A stretch of 64,000 nucleotides of DNA, from positions 62,366,001-62,430,000 of the forward strand of contig JAFFJZ010000002.1 in assembly GCA_018340375.1 (NCBI GenBank), given 5' to 3'. Each line of letters begins with the position of its first letter. Positions within the stretch are counted from its first letter, which is position 1. The notes under the pieces were generated by a model. The model had not been told where the DNA came from. It saw only the letters and a program-made list of their open reading frames with translations, and searched no databases. This DNA comes from Gonatopus flavifemur (lineage: Eukaryota > Arthropoda > Insecta > Hymenoptera > Dryinidae). Below, one piece after another: positions 10,986 through 21,107 of this stretch. The position numbers were made by a program, and so were the translations under genes.

Positions 10986-12055
10986 GTATATACCGCAACG
11001 CTCTCTGCTGGTTGCGTTCGATATCTTGTAGAGTTTTTGTGGGATCGACTTGAAATTTTGGGAATATATTCTTGAAAAGTTGTACTATCGATTAAAAAAA
11101 TAATTTGAAAAATCGATTTTTTGAAAATCAGAAGGTGAACCTTGACACTCAGAATAAAAGAAACAAATTCGTTCTTATATGTGTTATATATGATCAATCT
11201 CACCAGTTTTCTTATATACACTGATTACATATAAATTCATGCATGTATACACCAGTTCATCGATTTGGAATCTCAAACGACATACGTGAATCTGATCAAA
11301 AATGTCTCTTTATACATACGTAATATCTCTGATCCTCCCAGTTACACCCCCCATTGGAACGATCTCTCCCTACTATTGCCATCTTCATTAACAGAGGGAT
11401 GAATTAATAATCAACGGGAATTGTGTGTATTGGATTCGACGTGTAATTGGCATACCCCACATATCACACTTGGTTGGTTTCATAACATTCATTCATGCAT
11501 AGAGATATATTTTGATAAATTACAAAAACCATGTTAACGAAAATCAATTAATGACTTCTCAATATTTTTACCCCTCCATATATGGAGGGAATGAAAATTG
11601 ACAATGATTTTGTTTAAAAATCTGATTTTTAATCAAAACTTGCATTTCTTTCTGTTGCAGGTAAGACATCTATTCGATGTTTGTGATTCAGAATCTACGT
11701 GTATCTAGAATATTTCTAATGAATCATTCTGTGATACATTGGCAGCGAATCTATATCCAACGCCTGCACTCAAACTCCACATGAAACGTGAGTAAAGATT
11801 TCTATTGTTTAGGATTGCGCGAACTTTGAATTTTTCAGGCGAACCGGACCCGAACCAAAATTTGAGCAGTCGAACTGAACCCGAACCGAATTCCAAATAT
11901 ATTTGTCAAGTCCAACTGAACCCAAACTGAACTTTTGAATGAACTTTTTGAGAATTTTCAGAATGAAGTTTAACGCCACCGGAGGGAAAGTGTACTGGAA
12001 GTAATTTTATACATTAACAAAAATGCTCAACAAATCATAAAAGTTTTTGAAATAG
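10986..12055. other. Non-coding stretch, partly repetitive
   Basis: No gene supported. Around 11830-11940, repeated GAACCCGAAC / GAACTGAACCC units form a short degenerate array whose minus-strand translation gives a false GSGS-rich peptide. ATATATGGAGGG occurs near 11578. Confidence 0.35.
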
Positions 12056-12409
12056 TACACGAAAGAAAAAATTTGTTGACACAGCAAATCGAAGTATCAC
12101 GTATAAAATAGCGACTTTATTTGCTAACATAACTAAATATCCGCTGCCACAGCTGACTGGATGGCTAAGAGAGCAACAGGATTAACTAAAACAGCAAAGT
12201 TTTCGCTGGAATCGTGAAATTTTCGATATTATATATAGAATAGCAAACAAATTTTGCTGGAGGAGTCGAAATTTTTTTCTGCCACAGCGAAAACATCGCT
12301 GTCGTAGCTAACAAGATTGATATGATAGCAAATATTGGGAGTACAAATTGATTCGGTCCGTTTTTTTACAGTTAAAGATGCGTTTATTTCAGAAGAACAT
12401 GAATTATCA

Positions 12410-13546
12410 AATTGATCAAAGTATTGTCCATCGCTGGCTATCACTTTTTCCCATCTTTCGGGTAATTTTCGAATCCCGTTACGAAAAAACGTCTCGTCTC
12501 TCGAGGCGATCCAAGTTGGGAGCCAATTTTCGATTTCTTCGAACGAAGTGAACCGGTGGCCTGCCAAATCGTGCTGCATCTGTCGGAATAACCAGTAATC
12601 AGGAGGAGCAATGTCCGGCGAGTACGGCGGGTGCGGTAGAATATCCCACTTCAACGTTTCCAGATAATTTTTCACTACTTTTGCGACATGAGGCCGAGCG
12701 TTATCGTGTAAAAGAATAACTTTGTCATGTCTCTCCTTGTATTCCGGACATTTTTCTCGTAACGCACGACTCAAACGAATCAATTGTATCCTATAACGAT
12801 CACCCGTGATAGAATCACCAGGTTTCAACAACTCATAGTATATAACACCCTTTTGGTCCCACCCAGTAGCGTGGTGAGAACATTTCTATCCTCTTTCAAT
12901 TCGCGTGAAAACAAGGATAAGAGGCGGGATTTTCCCGCCTCTTATCCTTTGTTTCGTGTCAGTTGAAAAGAGACAGACAAGCTCTCACCCCGCCACTGGT
13001 CCCACCAGATACACAGCATGATCTTTGAACCATGAATGACCTCTTTGGTGTCGATGGCAACGATTGACCGGGCATAGCATAGTATTTTCTTTTCTTGGGG
13101 TTATCGTAGAATATCCATTTCTCATCTCCTATCACAATCCGATGTAAGAGCCCCTTTCTTCGTTGTCTTTGAATCAACTGCCCGCAACTGCGGCTTTAAG
13201 TCATAAGCAACCAATTGCCTTGCTTTTGAATCATGCCCATGGATTTTAATCGTACGGAAACTGCTTGTTGCGTAACTCCTAATGATTCCGCAAGCTCCTG
13301 TTGCGTTTAACTCGGATCTTCGTCGAGTAAAGCTTCCAATTCCTCGTTTTCGAATTTTTGTGGTTGTCCTGAGCGAGGCTTGTCTTCGACACTGAAATCG
13401 CCATTCTTAAAACGTCGAAAGCATTCCCTACATGATTTATCAGTTGGAGCATTGTCACCATAAACTTTCACAAGCATTCGATGGGATTCAGCTGCACTTT
13501 TTTTCCAATTAAAACAGAAAACTAGCACCTCCCGCAAATGCTGCTT
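12410..13546 (-). pseudogene. mariner transposase, broken (mauritiana-like)
   Basis: Minus-strand segments in order read VLVFCFNWKKSAAESHRML (N-terminal helix-turn-helix), then TQQELAESLGVTQQAVSVRL (second helix-turn-helix), then GDEKWIFYDNPKKRKYY (first catalytic D), then ILLHDNARPHVA (second D) and PYSPDIAPPDYWLF (third D). Lesions include an in-frame TAA after LLDEDPS near 13307, a frame change around the WLL region near 13200, and the 135-base MITE insertion inside the WWD-QKG stretch at 12864. The protein would have cut and pasted its own element at TA. It cannot be made. Confidence 0.85.
12864..12998 (-). mobile_element. 135-base hAT-type MITE, copy 1, 8-base duplication
   Basis: Ends CAGTAGCGTGGTGAGA and TCTCACCCCGCCACTG are imperfect inverted repeats. 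GTCCCACC stands on both sides (12856-12863 and 12999-13006). CAG-starting ends with an 8-base duplication are the hallmark of hAT elements. The centre is a hairpin built on GGATAAGAGGCGGG. It lies within the mariner transposase frame and destroys it. Copy 2, also exactly 135 bases and in the opposite orientation, is at 30463-30597. Confidence 0.92.
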
Positions 13547-14042
13547 AGTTCAAACGAAATTTGACATACTTCACTGAGTAAAAATCGGGATTCTAGAAGG
13601 AACTCGGAGTGATATCAACTAAATATTATTCACAGGTGTTTAACCTCTCTGAAACAATTGAAATCGGTTGTGACTATGAAACATTCATGAGAGCGAGAGT
13701 CATCTTTTCAAACCGGACCGAACTAGGTTGTACCCCCAATAGATTGCTGTGACAGCAAAAAATTTTCTGCTTCAGCAAAAGATACCCAGCAAAAACAGAT
13801 CTCGCTGTTACTGTGAATCATTTTCCCCCGTGTATTAGTGCATTGATATAACATCAGTTTAAGCACCCCTCCCCTTAGGGGCACTAAAATCAGTCCAAAA
13901 AATTTCAACTCAAGGTGAGGTCTCCTGAACTCTACTGAGTAATGCGAAATTGCCGGGTATTTTTTTGAGAGCAGATTCTTGATGAAATTGTGGAACGATT
14001 TTGCTCCGAAATATTTCGATCTGACCCCCAGATTCGGAAATA

Positions 14043-15336
14043 CGAGGGTGGATTGATAAGTTTCCGGCCTGACCAAGAAAAACAACGTTTTTAAGAATTT
14101 TTTTTTTTTTATTTCTCAACATAATCTCCTCCAAGGCTGATACATTTCTCATAGCGGTGTTCTAGTCTAGTAATGCCATCTCTATAGACTGATTCGTCAA
14201 GCTCCTCAAAACACCCATTTACAGCTTCGATTACTTCTTCATTGTCCGCAAATCTCTTACCGCCAAGCCATTTTTTGAGGTTAGGAAACAGATAATAGTC
14301 ACTCGGGGCTAGGTCTGGAGAGTAGGGAGGGTGCGGCATTAATTCAAACTTCAGATCGTTGATTTTAGCCATCGCAACGATTGACGTGTGCGCTGGTGCG
14401 TTATCGTGATGAAACAAGATTTTTTTCTTCGCCAGATGAGGTCGTTTAATTTTCACTTCGTGGCTCAAACGTTGCAATAAGTCTGCGTAGTATTGACCAG
14501 TGATAGTTTTACCCTTTTCGAGGTAATCAATGTATATAATACCTCTTGCATCCCAAAAAACAGTAGCCATAACCTTGTTCGCCGAAAAAATTGTTTTTGC
14601 CTTCTTTGGAGTTGGTTCCTCTGGTCCAATCCACTGTTTAGACTGTTCTTTGGTTTCAGGAGTGTAGTGGTGGACCCAAGTTTCGTCAACGGTTACGAAT
14701 CGACGCAAAAATTCGCTTGGATTACGCTCATACAACGCCAAATTGGCGGTAGAAATGTTCTTTCGAATCAATTTTTGGGCGACTGTTAGCAAACGCGGCA
14801 CCCATCTTGCACAGAGCTTTTCCATATACAAATGTTGGTGCAAAATATTTTGTACACGTTCATATGACATCTTACAGGTCTCAGCTATCTCACGAACTTT
14901 TAATCTGCGATCTTTCAGCACTATTTGATGGATTTTTTCGATCATATCTGGAGTTGTGACCTCAATGGGGCGTCCTGAGCGAGGCTCATCAGAGGTGCTC
15001 ACACGACCCTTTTTAGACTCGGAAACCCACTGCTTAACGGTTGAATATGATGGGGAGGATGTCCCCAGTGTTGAGTCCATCTCTTCTTCAATTTCCTTCG
15101 GCGTTAACCCCTTCAAATAAAAGTATTTGATGACAGCACGATTTTCCAGCTTTTCCATTTTTACGAAAAACACAGAGGCGTCTTGGTCAGCGTGCTCTCA
15201 AAACTAAACTAACATGGCGATCGGACTGAAACTATAGCTACAAGCTATCTAAGGATGGTACTATAGAACGCCACCTCAAGGTAGGCCTAGTTGCGCCATC
15301 TCTTGGTCAGGCCGGAAACTTATCAATCCACCCTCG
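14043..15336 (-). mobile_element. Complete mariner element with perfect 36-base terminal repeats
   Basis: The two ends (14043-14078 and 15301-15336) are identical inverted copies over 36 bases, beginning CGAGGGTGGATTGATAAGTT, with TA on each side (14041-14042 and 15337-15338). The length of 1294 bases and the single long transposase frame are those of a full mariner. Identical ends and an open frame point to recent insertion. Confidence 0.95.
14109..15158 (-). CDS. mariner transposase, apparently intact (349 residues)
   Basis: This DD34D transposase excises and inserts its own element at TA sites in the nucleus. I chose the ATG at 15156-15158 because the frame upstream of it has only a GTG and the protein then starts MEKLENRAVIKYFYLKGLTP, as family members do. 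Residues 1-110 hold two helix-turn-helix regions for binding the terminal repeats. The catalytic core follows: D158 in VTVDETWVHHY, D252 in FHHDNAPAHT and D287 in YSPDLAPSDYYLF, with exactly 34 residues between D252 and D287. The linker motif is WVPRLL, where many mariners have WVPHEL. There is no stop or frameshift, and 349 residues is normal length. The VTVDETWVHHY and FWDARGIIYIDYL wording is closer to the irritans-type clade than to Mos1; the subfamily needs a tree. Expression is not shown. Confidence 0.95.
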   Translation of the reverse strand: MEKLENRAVIKYFYLKGLTPKEIEEEMDSTLGTSSPSYSTVKQWVSESKKGRVSTSDEPRSGRPIEVTTPDMIEKIHQIVLKDRRLKVREIAETCKMSYERVQNILHQHLYMEKLCARWVPRLLTVAQKLIRKNISTANLALYERNPSEFLRRFVTVDETWVHHYTPETKEQSKQWIGPEEPTPKKAKTIFSANKVMATVFWDARGIIYIDYLEKGKTITGQYYADLLQRLSHEVKIKRPHLAKKKILFHHDNAPAHTSIVAMAKINDLKFELMPHPPYSPDLAPSDYYLFPNLKKWLGGKRFADNEEVIEAVNGCFEELDESVYRDGITRLEHRYEKCISLGGDYVEK

Positions 15337-15823
15337 TATGATTATTCTTATATTGTTCTAAAAATCCAAATATCTCGGAGGTGCTGTTTCTCTGACATTC
15401 GAATCCAACACCATTCTCCCATCAGATCACGGGATCTCCCTGGGAAAAAAAATAAAACTGATCTAGTGTTTTTCGTTGTGGAGTCATAGCGATTTAAAAT
15501 TGTTTGCATTTCAGCCAATCAACACTCAACACCTTGGAATTGCTATATCTTCACAGAAAACCACTAGATTGATTTCATTCCTATCCCAGGGATACCCCGT
15601 GATCTGACTCAGAGAATGGTGTTGAAGTGAAATGTCAAAGATACAATACTTCCGAGATATTTGAATTTTTCGAAATTTTTTTCCCATATCCCCGAATCTA
15701 AGGGTCAGATGAAAATATTTCAAAACAAAATCATTTCAGAATTCCATCAAGAATCTGCTCTCAAAGTGTCTAGAAATTTCGGATCATTCAGTATATGATT
15801 GTTCGCAACTCGAATCGAATCGA

Positions 15824-15929
15824 CCCAAGCAACACACTTGGTCACAGCGACATATCAATGACATTGCAGTGAATCACCATGTCACTGTTATGTCGCTACG
15901 ACGCCCCTGTGACGAACGTGTTGCTTGGG
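15824..15929. mobile_element. 106-base MITE with CCCAAGCAACACAC ends, GA duplication
   Basis: The left end CCCAAGCAACACACTTGGTC and the reversed right end CCCAAGCAACACGTTCGTCA match over the first 12 bases, and an inner block (CACAGCGACATA / TATGTCGC) pairs as well. GA flanks both sides (15822-15823 and 15930-15931). Confidence 0.75.
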
Positions 15930-16102
15930 GAACTTTTTGATTTAAGATTCGAACCATTAGCATATCCCTAGAATTGTTCACGGTTATATCATTTCATTTT
16001 GCAGTGACGCGGATAACGCTTTCTTTTATTGATGGAACAAAATTTTATGAATCCAATCGCATATTCCGAAATCGCATATAATCGAAAATTTTGTATATTC
16101 TC

Positions 16103-17708
16103 CTCTGGTGGGACGAAAAGTAGTTCTACTTGTGCAAAAAAAAGTAGTGGAAGAGTAGTGGGAAAGTAGTACAGGAAAATGCGATTTTCTTGGGGAAAAC
16201 AAACGTAGGAGGTTGAATAGAAAGGGAAAAAGAAACTACAGACTCCAATCTGTACACTGAACACATAATCAGAATGATATTCAGTGATTAAGATGTTAAT
16301 TGAGCGATTTTAAAAAAAGATGATTTTTGACGGAAATCAATGCTGCACGCGTATCGGCGTCTAGTGAAGGGAGGCGTGGTCATATGTACGAAGAAAGGAG
16401 GGAAGAGAACTGAGAAGAACGTTGGCCGCGCCTTCATCATCTTGACACACAAGGTAAAAGAAGTAGTGAGAAAGTGGTGGGAAAGCAGTGGATGAGTTGT
16501 TGGTGGCATTCCAACGGTTTTTGTCACATTCTAACTGTTCTATGGGTGATGTATGGGGTATTTCTACACTGTGAGAGGTATCTGGGATATGTTAAATCAA
16601 GTAAAAATAATTATACATGGATTTCGGATGAATCAGAAGGATGTAAGTGGGAAAAGTAGTGGAAAAGTGGTGGGCAAGTAATAGATGAGTTGTTGGTGGC
16701 ATTCTCACGTTTTTTTCACATTCTAACTGTTCTATGGGTGATCTATGGGGTATTTCTATACTGTGAGGAGTATCTGGAATATTTGAGACCAAGTAAAAAT
16801 ATGTGTACATGGATTTCGGATGAATCAGAATGGTTTAAATGGGAAAAGTAGTGGAAAAGTAGTGGATGAGTTGTTGGTGGCATTCCAACGGTTTTTGTCA
16901 CATTCTAACTGTTCTGTGGGTGATCTATGAGGTATTTCTATACTGTGAGAGGTATCTGGAATATGTGAGATCATGTGAAAATGATCATCCATGGATTTCG
17001 GATGAATCAGAACGATTTGAACGGGAAAAGTAGTGGATAAGTTGTTGGTGGCATGCTCATGTTTTTCTCACATTCTAACTGTTGTATGGGTGATCTATGG
17101 GGTATTTCTATACTGTGAGAGGTATCTGGGATATGTTAGATCAAGTAAAAATGATCGAACATGAATTTCGGATGAATCAGGACTATTTAAATGCCACCAA
17201 CAACTCATCCGCGACTTTTGCACTACTTTTCCACTACTTTTCCCATTTAAATCCTTCTGATTCATCCGAAATCCATGTTTAATTATTTTTACTTGCCCTA
17301 CCATATCCCAGATACCTCTCACAGTATAGAAATACCCTATAGATCACCCATAGAACAGGTAGAATGTGACAAAAACAGTTGGAATGCCTCCTTCCTTCGT
17401 ACACATGACCATGCTTCCCTTCACTAGACGCCGATACGCGTGCAGCATTGATTCTCGTCAAAAATCATCTTTTTTTAAAATCGCTCAATCAACATCTTAA
17501 TCACTGAATATCATTCTGATTATGTGTTCAGTGTATAGATTAGAGTCTGTAGTTTCTGTTTCCGTTTTTATTTAACCTCCTACGTACTTTTTTCTACAAG
17601 AAAATCGCATTTTCCTTTACTACTTTTCCACTACTTTTCAATTACTTTTTTTTGCACAAGTAGAACTACTACTCCACTACTTTTCTACTACTTTTCGCCC
17701 CACCAGGG
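16103..17708. mobile_element. 1.6 kb inverted-repeat element with internal tandem repeats
   Basis: The outer arms (about 16103-16420 and 17390-17708) are inverted copies of each other over roughly 300 bases, containing matching blocks such as TGCACGCGTATCGGCGTCTA. TC flanks both sides (16101-16102 and 17709-17710). Ends are CTCTGGTGGG and CCCCACCAGGG. Between the arms, a unit of about 180-190 bases recurs four times in one direction (from about 16480, 16670, 16855 and 17035) and once inverted (about 17200-17395). Unit markers are GAGTTGTTGGTGGCAT and GGATTTCGGATGAATCAGA. The motif GTAGTGGAAAAGTAGTGG is iterated. All open frames here are by-products of the repeats. It resembles foldback elements in layout. 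Confidence 0.75.
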
Positions 17709-18239
17709 TCAACACACGTGCATGTGCCAAACAGTCCATTCGAAATTTGTGTTGAATATTGACACGAAGGATGTGAGAAATCAACACGAAAGTATTCAAA
17801 TTACATTGGAAATCTGTCAATTTGGCACTCATCTGTATTGATTTTTAACGAGAATTTTGATCAGACCATTTCTAACCCAAAATTTTTTGCTGTGTATGCA
17901 AGATTTTAGTTTCAGTAGACCTATTTCAATTCTATGAAGAAAAACAGATGAATTCACTTGGTTGCCAAGAAACAGGAGGTTCAAGTTTTCTGTTTTGTGC
18001 CACAATTTTCAATAATTCAGAGGTTCCCTGTATCTCTTTGGTGGAGGTATTTGTCCCGTGACGAATTGGATTTCTTTCTATTCCCGAACAGCACTTGGCT
18101 AAATTCATAATTTGCTTTGAACCAAGAGAATGTTCGGTTCAAATTTGGGTTTTAAATTTTTCTTGAACTGAAGCAATATTTTCTTGGTTCAAAGTAAATT
18201 TACTTGGGAAAAGACGAACATTGTTTTTATTATATACTA
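17709..18239. other. Non-coding gap
   Basis: No gene seen. Around 18116-18205, AACCAAGA / TCTTGGTTCAA blocks form an inverted pair that may be a small MITE remnant. Confidence 0.3.
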
Positions 18240-19149
18240 CTGTGGGCAAAAAGTAAGGTGAATCTGTTTGTAAAATGAAAAATCTTCATTTATTCTTCTA
18301 CATCAATTCCATCCCCTTCAAAGTAATCCCCTCTCGATAAAATACACTTATGCCAACGTTTTTTCCAATCATCAAAACATGCTAAATAGTCCCTTTCCGG
18401 TATAGCCATCAGCGCCTTCTTCGATTCAGCTATTATCTCCTCAATCGACTCGAAACGCTTTCCCCGGAGTGGTCTCTTGAGTTTTGGGAATAGCCAGAAG
18501 TCACACGGAGCCAAATCAGGCGAATACGGTGGTTGCGGAACGATATGCGTCGAATTTTTGGCGAAATGGTCACGAAGAACGAGTGCAGTATGAGACGGTG
18601 CATTATCGTAATGCAAAAACCAAGAGTTGTTGGCCCATAATTCTGGTCTTTTTAGACGAATTGCTTCACGCATCATATCAATAAGGTCTTTAACAGTCAA
18701 CCGACGATTTTTGAGCACTAATTTCTTCACTTCATCGATGTGTTGGTCATCTGTTGACGTCGATGGTCGTCCGGAGCGCTCCGAGTCATCAACACGTTCT
18801 CGACCCTCTTTGAAGTCTTTGTACCACTTATAAACATTATCCTGCGACATGGTAGAATCACCAAAGGCCTTCCGCAACATCCTCAAAGTTTCCGCAGCCG
18901 AAATTCCATTCCGGAAACAAAATTTGATCGCACTTCTCTGCTCAATTAAATCAGACATTGTAAAAATCGAAAAATGCACTCTTGGTCGTTTGGTAAACAC
19001 AAGCGTAAATGTATTACTGATAATGACATTGACATGAAATTTGGCACAGATGTCATTAACAGTCCTGCCAACTTGAGAAAAAAGAACTAGCCTGAAATAC
19101 CAAGCCCGCGAAGTTTGAATTAGAAATTCACCTTACTTTTTGCCCACAG
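18240..19149 (-). mobile_element. Internally deleted mariner (910 bases) with perfect ends
   Basis: Both ends read CTGTGGGCAAAAAGTAAGGT, then GAAT, as a perfect inverted repeat of 24 bases. Flanking TAs are at 18238-18239 and 19150-19151; the flanking TAC / GTA makes the exact start ambiguous by three bases. The element is about 350 bases shorter than a full mariner because of one internal deletion in the transposase gene. Confidence 0.9.
18290..18958 (-). CDS. Mariner transposase with in-frame internal deletion (222 residues)
   Basis: The frame starts at the ATG at 18956-18958 (MSDLIEQRSAIKFCFRNG) and stays open to the end. Residues 1-90 are the N-terminal helix-turn-helix region, with DSERSGRPSTSTDD as the usual linker. 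Then, near residue 95, the sequence jumps from KDLIDM to REAIRLKRPELW, losing about 120 residues, including the first catalytic D and the WVPHEL-type linker. After the junction come D118 in HYDNAPSHT and D153 in YSPDLAPCDFWLF, 34 residues apart, and a normal C-terminus (CILSRGDYFEGDGID). The product could bind ends but not catalyse. Whether it is expressed, or inhibits full-length relatives, is speculation. No full-length copy of this subfamily is in the window. Confidence 0.9.
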   Translation of the reverse strand: MSDLIEQRSAIKFCFRNGISAAETLRMLRKAFGDSTMSQDNVYKWYKDFKEGRERVDDSERSGRPSTSTDDQHIDEVKKLVLKNRRLTVKDLIDMMREAIRLKRPELWANNSWFLHYDNAPSHTALVLRDHFAKNSTHIVPQPPYSPDLAPCDFWLFPKLKRPLRGKRFESIEEIIAESKKALMAIPERDYLACFDDWKKRWHKCILSRGDYFEGDGIDVEE

Positions 19150-19165
19150 TAGTATGAGGCAATGG

Positions 19166-20377
19166 CCCACACAGCACCGGATGTCCCAGCAATGTTGTCA
19201 GAATATTATATTTGGAATGTGTAATATTCTGGAAAATATCTCAAGGAGATTGTCAGAATGTCTGCAGGATGTCTCATGTCACCACCTTTGTAACATTCTG
19301 GAGATATTCTGAAACATTGTTGGAATCATTGAGGTAATATTCTGCAGACATTCTGAAATATTGCTGTGATCATTTCAGCGATATCCTGTACGGAAAAAAA
19401 TGTCACAATCACATATATTAAAACTTCAATAAAATATTACTTTGGGTTGAAAAAAAATTTCTTCAGAATTTACTTCTATAAATGTTGAATGAGCTTGGCC
19501 AGAATCATTCGGAGAAGAAGAAAACCTGGTCCGAAGTCGATTATTAGAGAGTTCTCTCAGTGGGAATTGAACCCGGGTTCGGCGAGTGAGAGTCAAGGCT
19601 TCTATCACTTCAGCAAATCTCCGAGATGACGGTACCACTCTCAAAGTGCTATCCATTGTAATCATCGTGATGGGAGTTTGAAGAATTCATTTCCGTGAAA
19701 TAAAATTTGCTGCCGTGAGAGGATGGAGGCCGAATCAACGAAACCGTTAGTCGGAAAGGATAAGACATCATACATTATACATCTCTTCCTTTTCAACCAA
19801 TGGTTTCGTTGATTTGTCCTTTCGTTGATTCGGTCCCCATTCCCGTGGGATATAGACTAATCGATTCAGAATCTTTTGAAATGGAGAATGATTAGCACTT
19901 GAGAGGAGCGTTTCTTGAAAAGTGCACTTCCAAAATTTACTAAGTGCTGGAACAAATTGATGAGAAACTTTCAAAAATTTGTTTCCGTGGTATATAGACC
20001 AATCGATTCAGAATCTTCTGAAATGGAAAGTGAATAGGTCGTAGGAGAGGCGTTTCTTTCGATCTTGAATTGTAAATTTTATCAAGTCCTGGATCAGATG
20101 TATGAAAATTCATTTTGCTTCATAAAATATTGCTACTGTCATATTCTCAGAATATTTCATTTGCGACAAATTTAACATATTTCCCATCGTAGATTTTCAA
20201 AACATTACAGATCATTATGTGTGCAATGTTCCATTAGGAAGATTCTCAGAAAATTTTCAACGAAATATCATATCTGCAATATCTATAGAATCTTGTATAA
20301 GGATTTCACACAGAATGTTCTGAGCGAGATATTGTCATATTCTAAAGATATTACTGAGACATTGGGTGCTGTGTGGG
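19166..20377. mobile_element. 1.2 kb element with CCCACACAGCACC ends, GG duplication
   Basis: The left end CCCACACAGCACC and the right end GGTGCTGTGTGGG are perfect inverted repeats of 13 bases. GG stands on both sides (19164-19165 and 20378-20379), although the right flank is a G run. The outer parts iterate AATATTCTG / ACATTCTG and the complement CAGAATATT. It carries a tRNA-like repeat (19555-19632) and no gene. Confidence 0.65.
19555..19632 (-). repeat. tRNA-derived SINE head (B-box GGGTTCAATTCCC)
   Basis: On the minus strand, TTTGCTGAAGTGATAGAAGC is A-box-like, and GGGTTCAATTCCC, about 35 bases on, is a good B-box. A clean cloverleaf is not formed, so this is read as SINE or tRNA-pseudogene material and not a working tRNA. 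It differs from the SINE at 4437 and 61465. Confidence 0.5.
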
Positions 20378-21107
20378 GGGTGTGGAATCCAGACAACTTT
20401 TTTTTCTTTGTTCGGAGAGGTTTTCATGTTCACTTATGTATTCGCGGTTTTTTCAAGAATGAACCATGAATCCTTGTTTGAGACTAATATGTTTGTAGTC
20501 ACACCATATGAACTGAAATTATCTTTCTGACAAATTATTCGAAAATGAAGGGATAAAATGGAAAAATTGCTCTATACAGACTATCTTTATTGATTGATCA
20601 AGTTGAATGAATTTTGAGCTTCCGGAGTGGAGCCACGTCTTGTATCGGTTGGTTGCCGACGTTTCGCCATCATTGCAGCTGGCTTCTTCAGGGCGGTATG
20701 ATTGATAAAGGTCTGTACAGAACGACATCTTGATTTTATTGTTTCATCTTCAAATAATTTGTCGAGATAGTTTTGGTTGTGTTCTTTTCTAACCAATGAT
20801 TCTGGTTGTATCTTCAGGAGTCACTGGTATCACCTTAACTCCTGTTCTTGCACCCTCCGGTTCCCAATCACAGTTCACACTCCCCCTCCTCTCGCCATTT
20901 TCTTCCTATCCAGCTCCGCTCCTTGAATCTTCTCATCCGATTCGGTCCATTTTCTCTCCGATTCAGAACAGAATGTGCCTTTATTGATCGATTCATTTCG
21001 ATTCAATTGACTTCGAGTAACTCAACCATACATCATCGACTTTTGGTATGAATATATTCATAATCTATGGAGCTCCAATAATAATGTTGGATCAAAAGTT
21101 ACAGCTA
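20378..21107. other. Mostly non-coding, with a ribozyme-like motif
   Basis: No protein gene supported. Holds the hammerhead-like motif described separately. Open frames here lack recognisable domains. Confidence 0.3.
20644..20692 (-). ncRNA. Degenerate hammerhead-ribozyme-like motif
   Basis: The minus strand reads CTGAAGA (fits the conserved CUGANGA), then a stem AGCCA with its partner TGGC closing an 11-base loop, then GAAAC, then GTCGG and its partner CCGAT around a 7-base loop. This is the order of a type I hammerhead core. The expected cleavage-site bases after stem III are changed (TAC where CGT would be expected), so self-cleavage is doubtful. Such motifs commonly mark terminal repeats of Penelope-like retroelements. 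No reverse transcriptase is nearby. Confidence 0.4.

Larger units (their letters stand above)
12335..13739 (-). mobile_element. mariner element, mauritiana-like, split by a hAT MITE
   Basis: The left end TTGGGAGTACAAATTGATTC and the reversed right end TTGGGGGTACAACCTAGTTC are inverted repeats that continue into GGTCCG. TA flanks both sides (12333-12334 and 13740-13741). Without the 135-base MITE and its 8-base duplication the length is about 1.26 kb, normal for mariner. The transposase lies on the minus strand and is broken. Confidence 0.85.
12058..13832. mobile_element. MITE (CACG ends) split by a mariner; TA duplication
   Basis: The left end CACGAAAGAAAAAATTTG and the right end ATTTTCCCCCGTG are flanked by TA at 12056-12057 and 13833-13834. 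Removing the mariner at 12335-13739 and its duplicated TA leaves about 370 bases dense in AGCAAA / TTTGCT and CTGCCACAGC motifs. Related sequence occurs at 47726-47953, about 48080-48195 and 49755-49839. Confidence 0.7.
13964..15765. mobile_element. Foldback (palindromic) element split by an intact mariner
   Basis: The left edge TTTGAGAGCAGATTCTTGAT and the right edge ATCAAGAATCTGCTCTCAAA are inverted. Arms run inwards with moderate divergence (for example ATTTCGATCTGACCCCCAGATT against a diverged copy at about 15695-15720). The mariner at 14043-15336 is inserted in the left arm at TA. Without it the element is about 510 bases, mostly two arms, with no gene of its own. Superfamily unknown. 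Confidence 0.65.

Noticed and set aside
16288..17461. Several open frames and regularly spaced repeats that might suggest genes or a CRISPR array
   Set aside because: The units are about 185 bases, lie between long inverted arms, and include one inverted copy; frames repeat with the units. This is a transposon interior in a eukaryotic genome.
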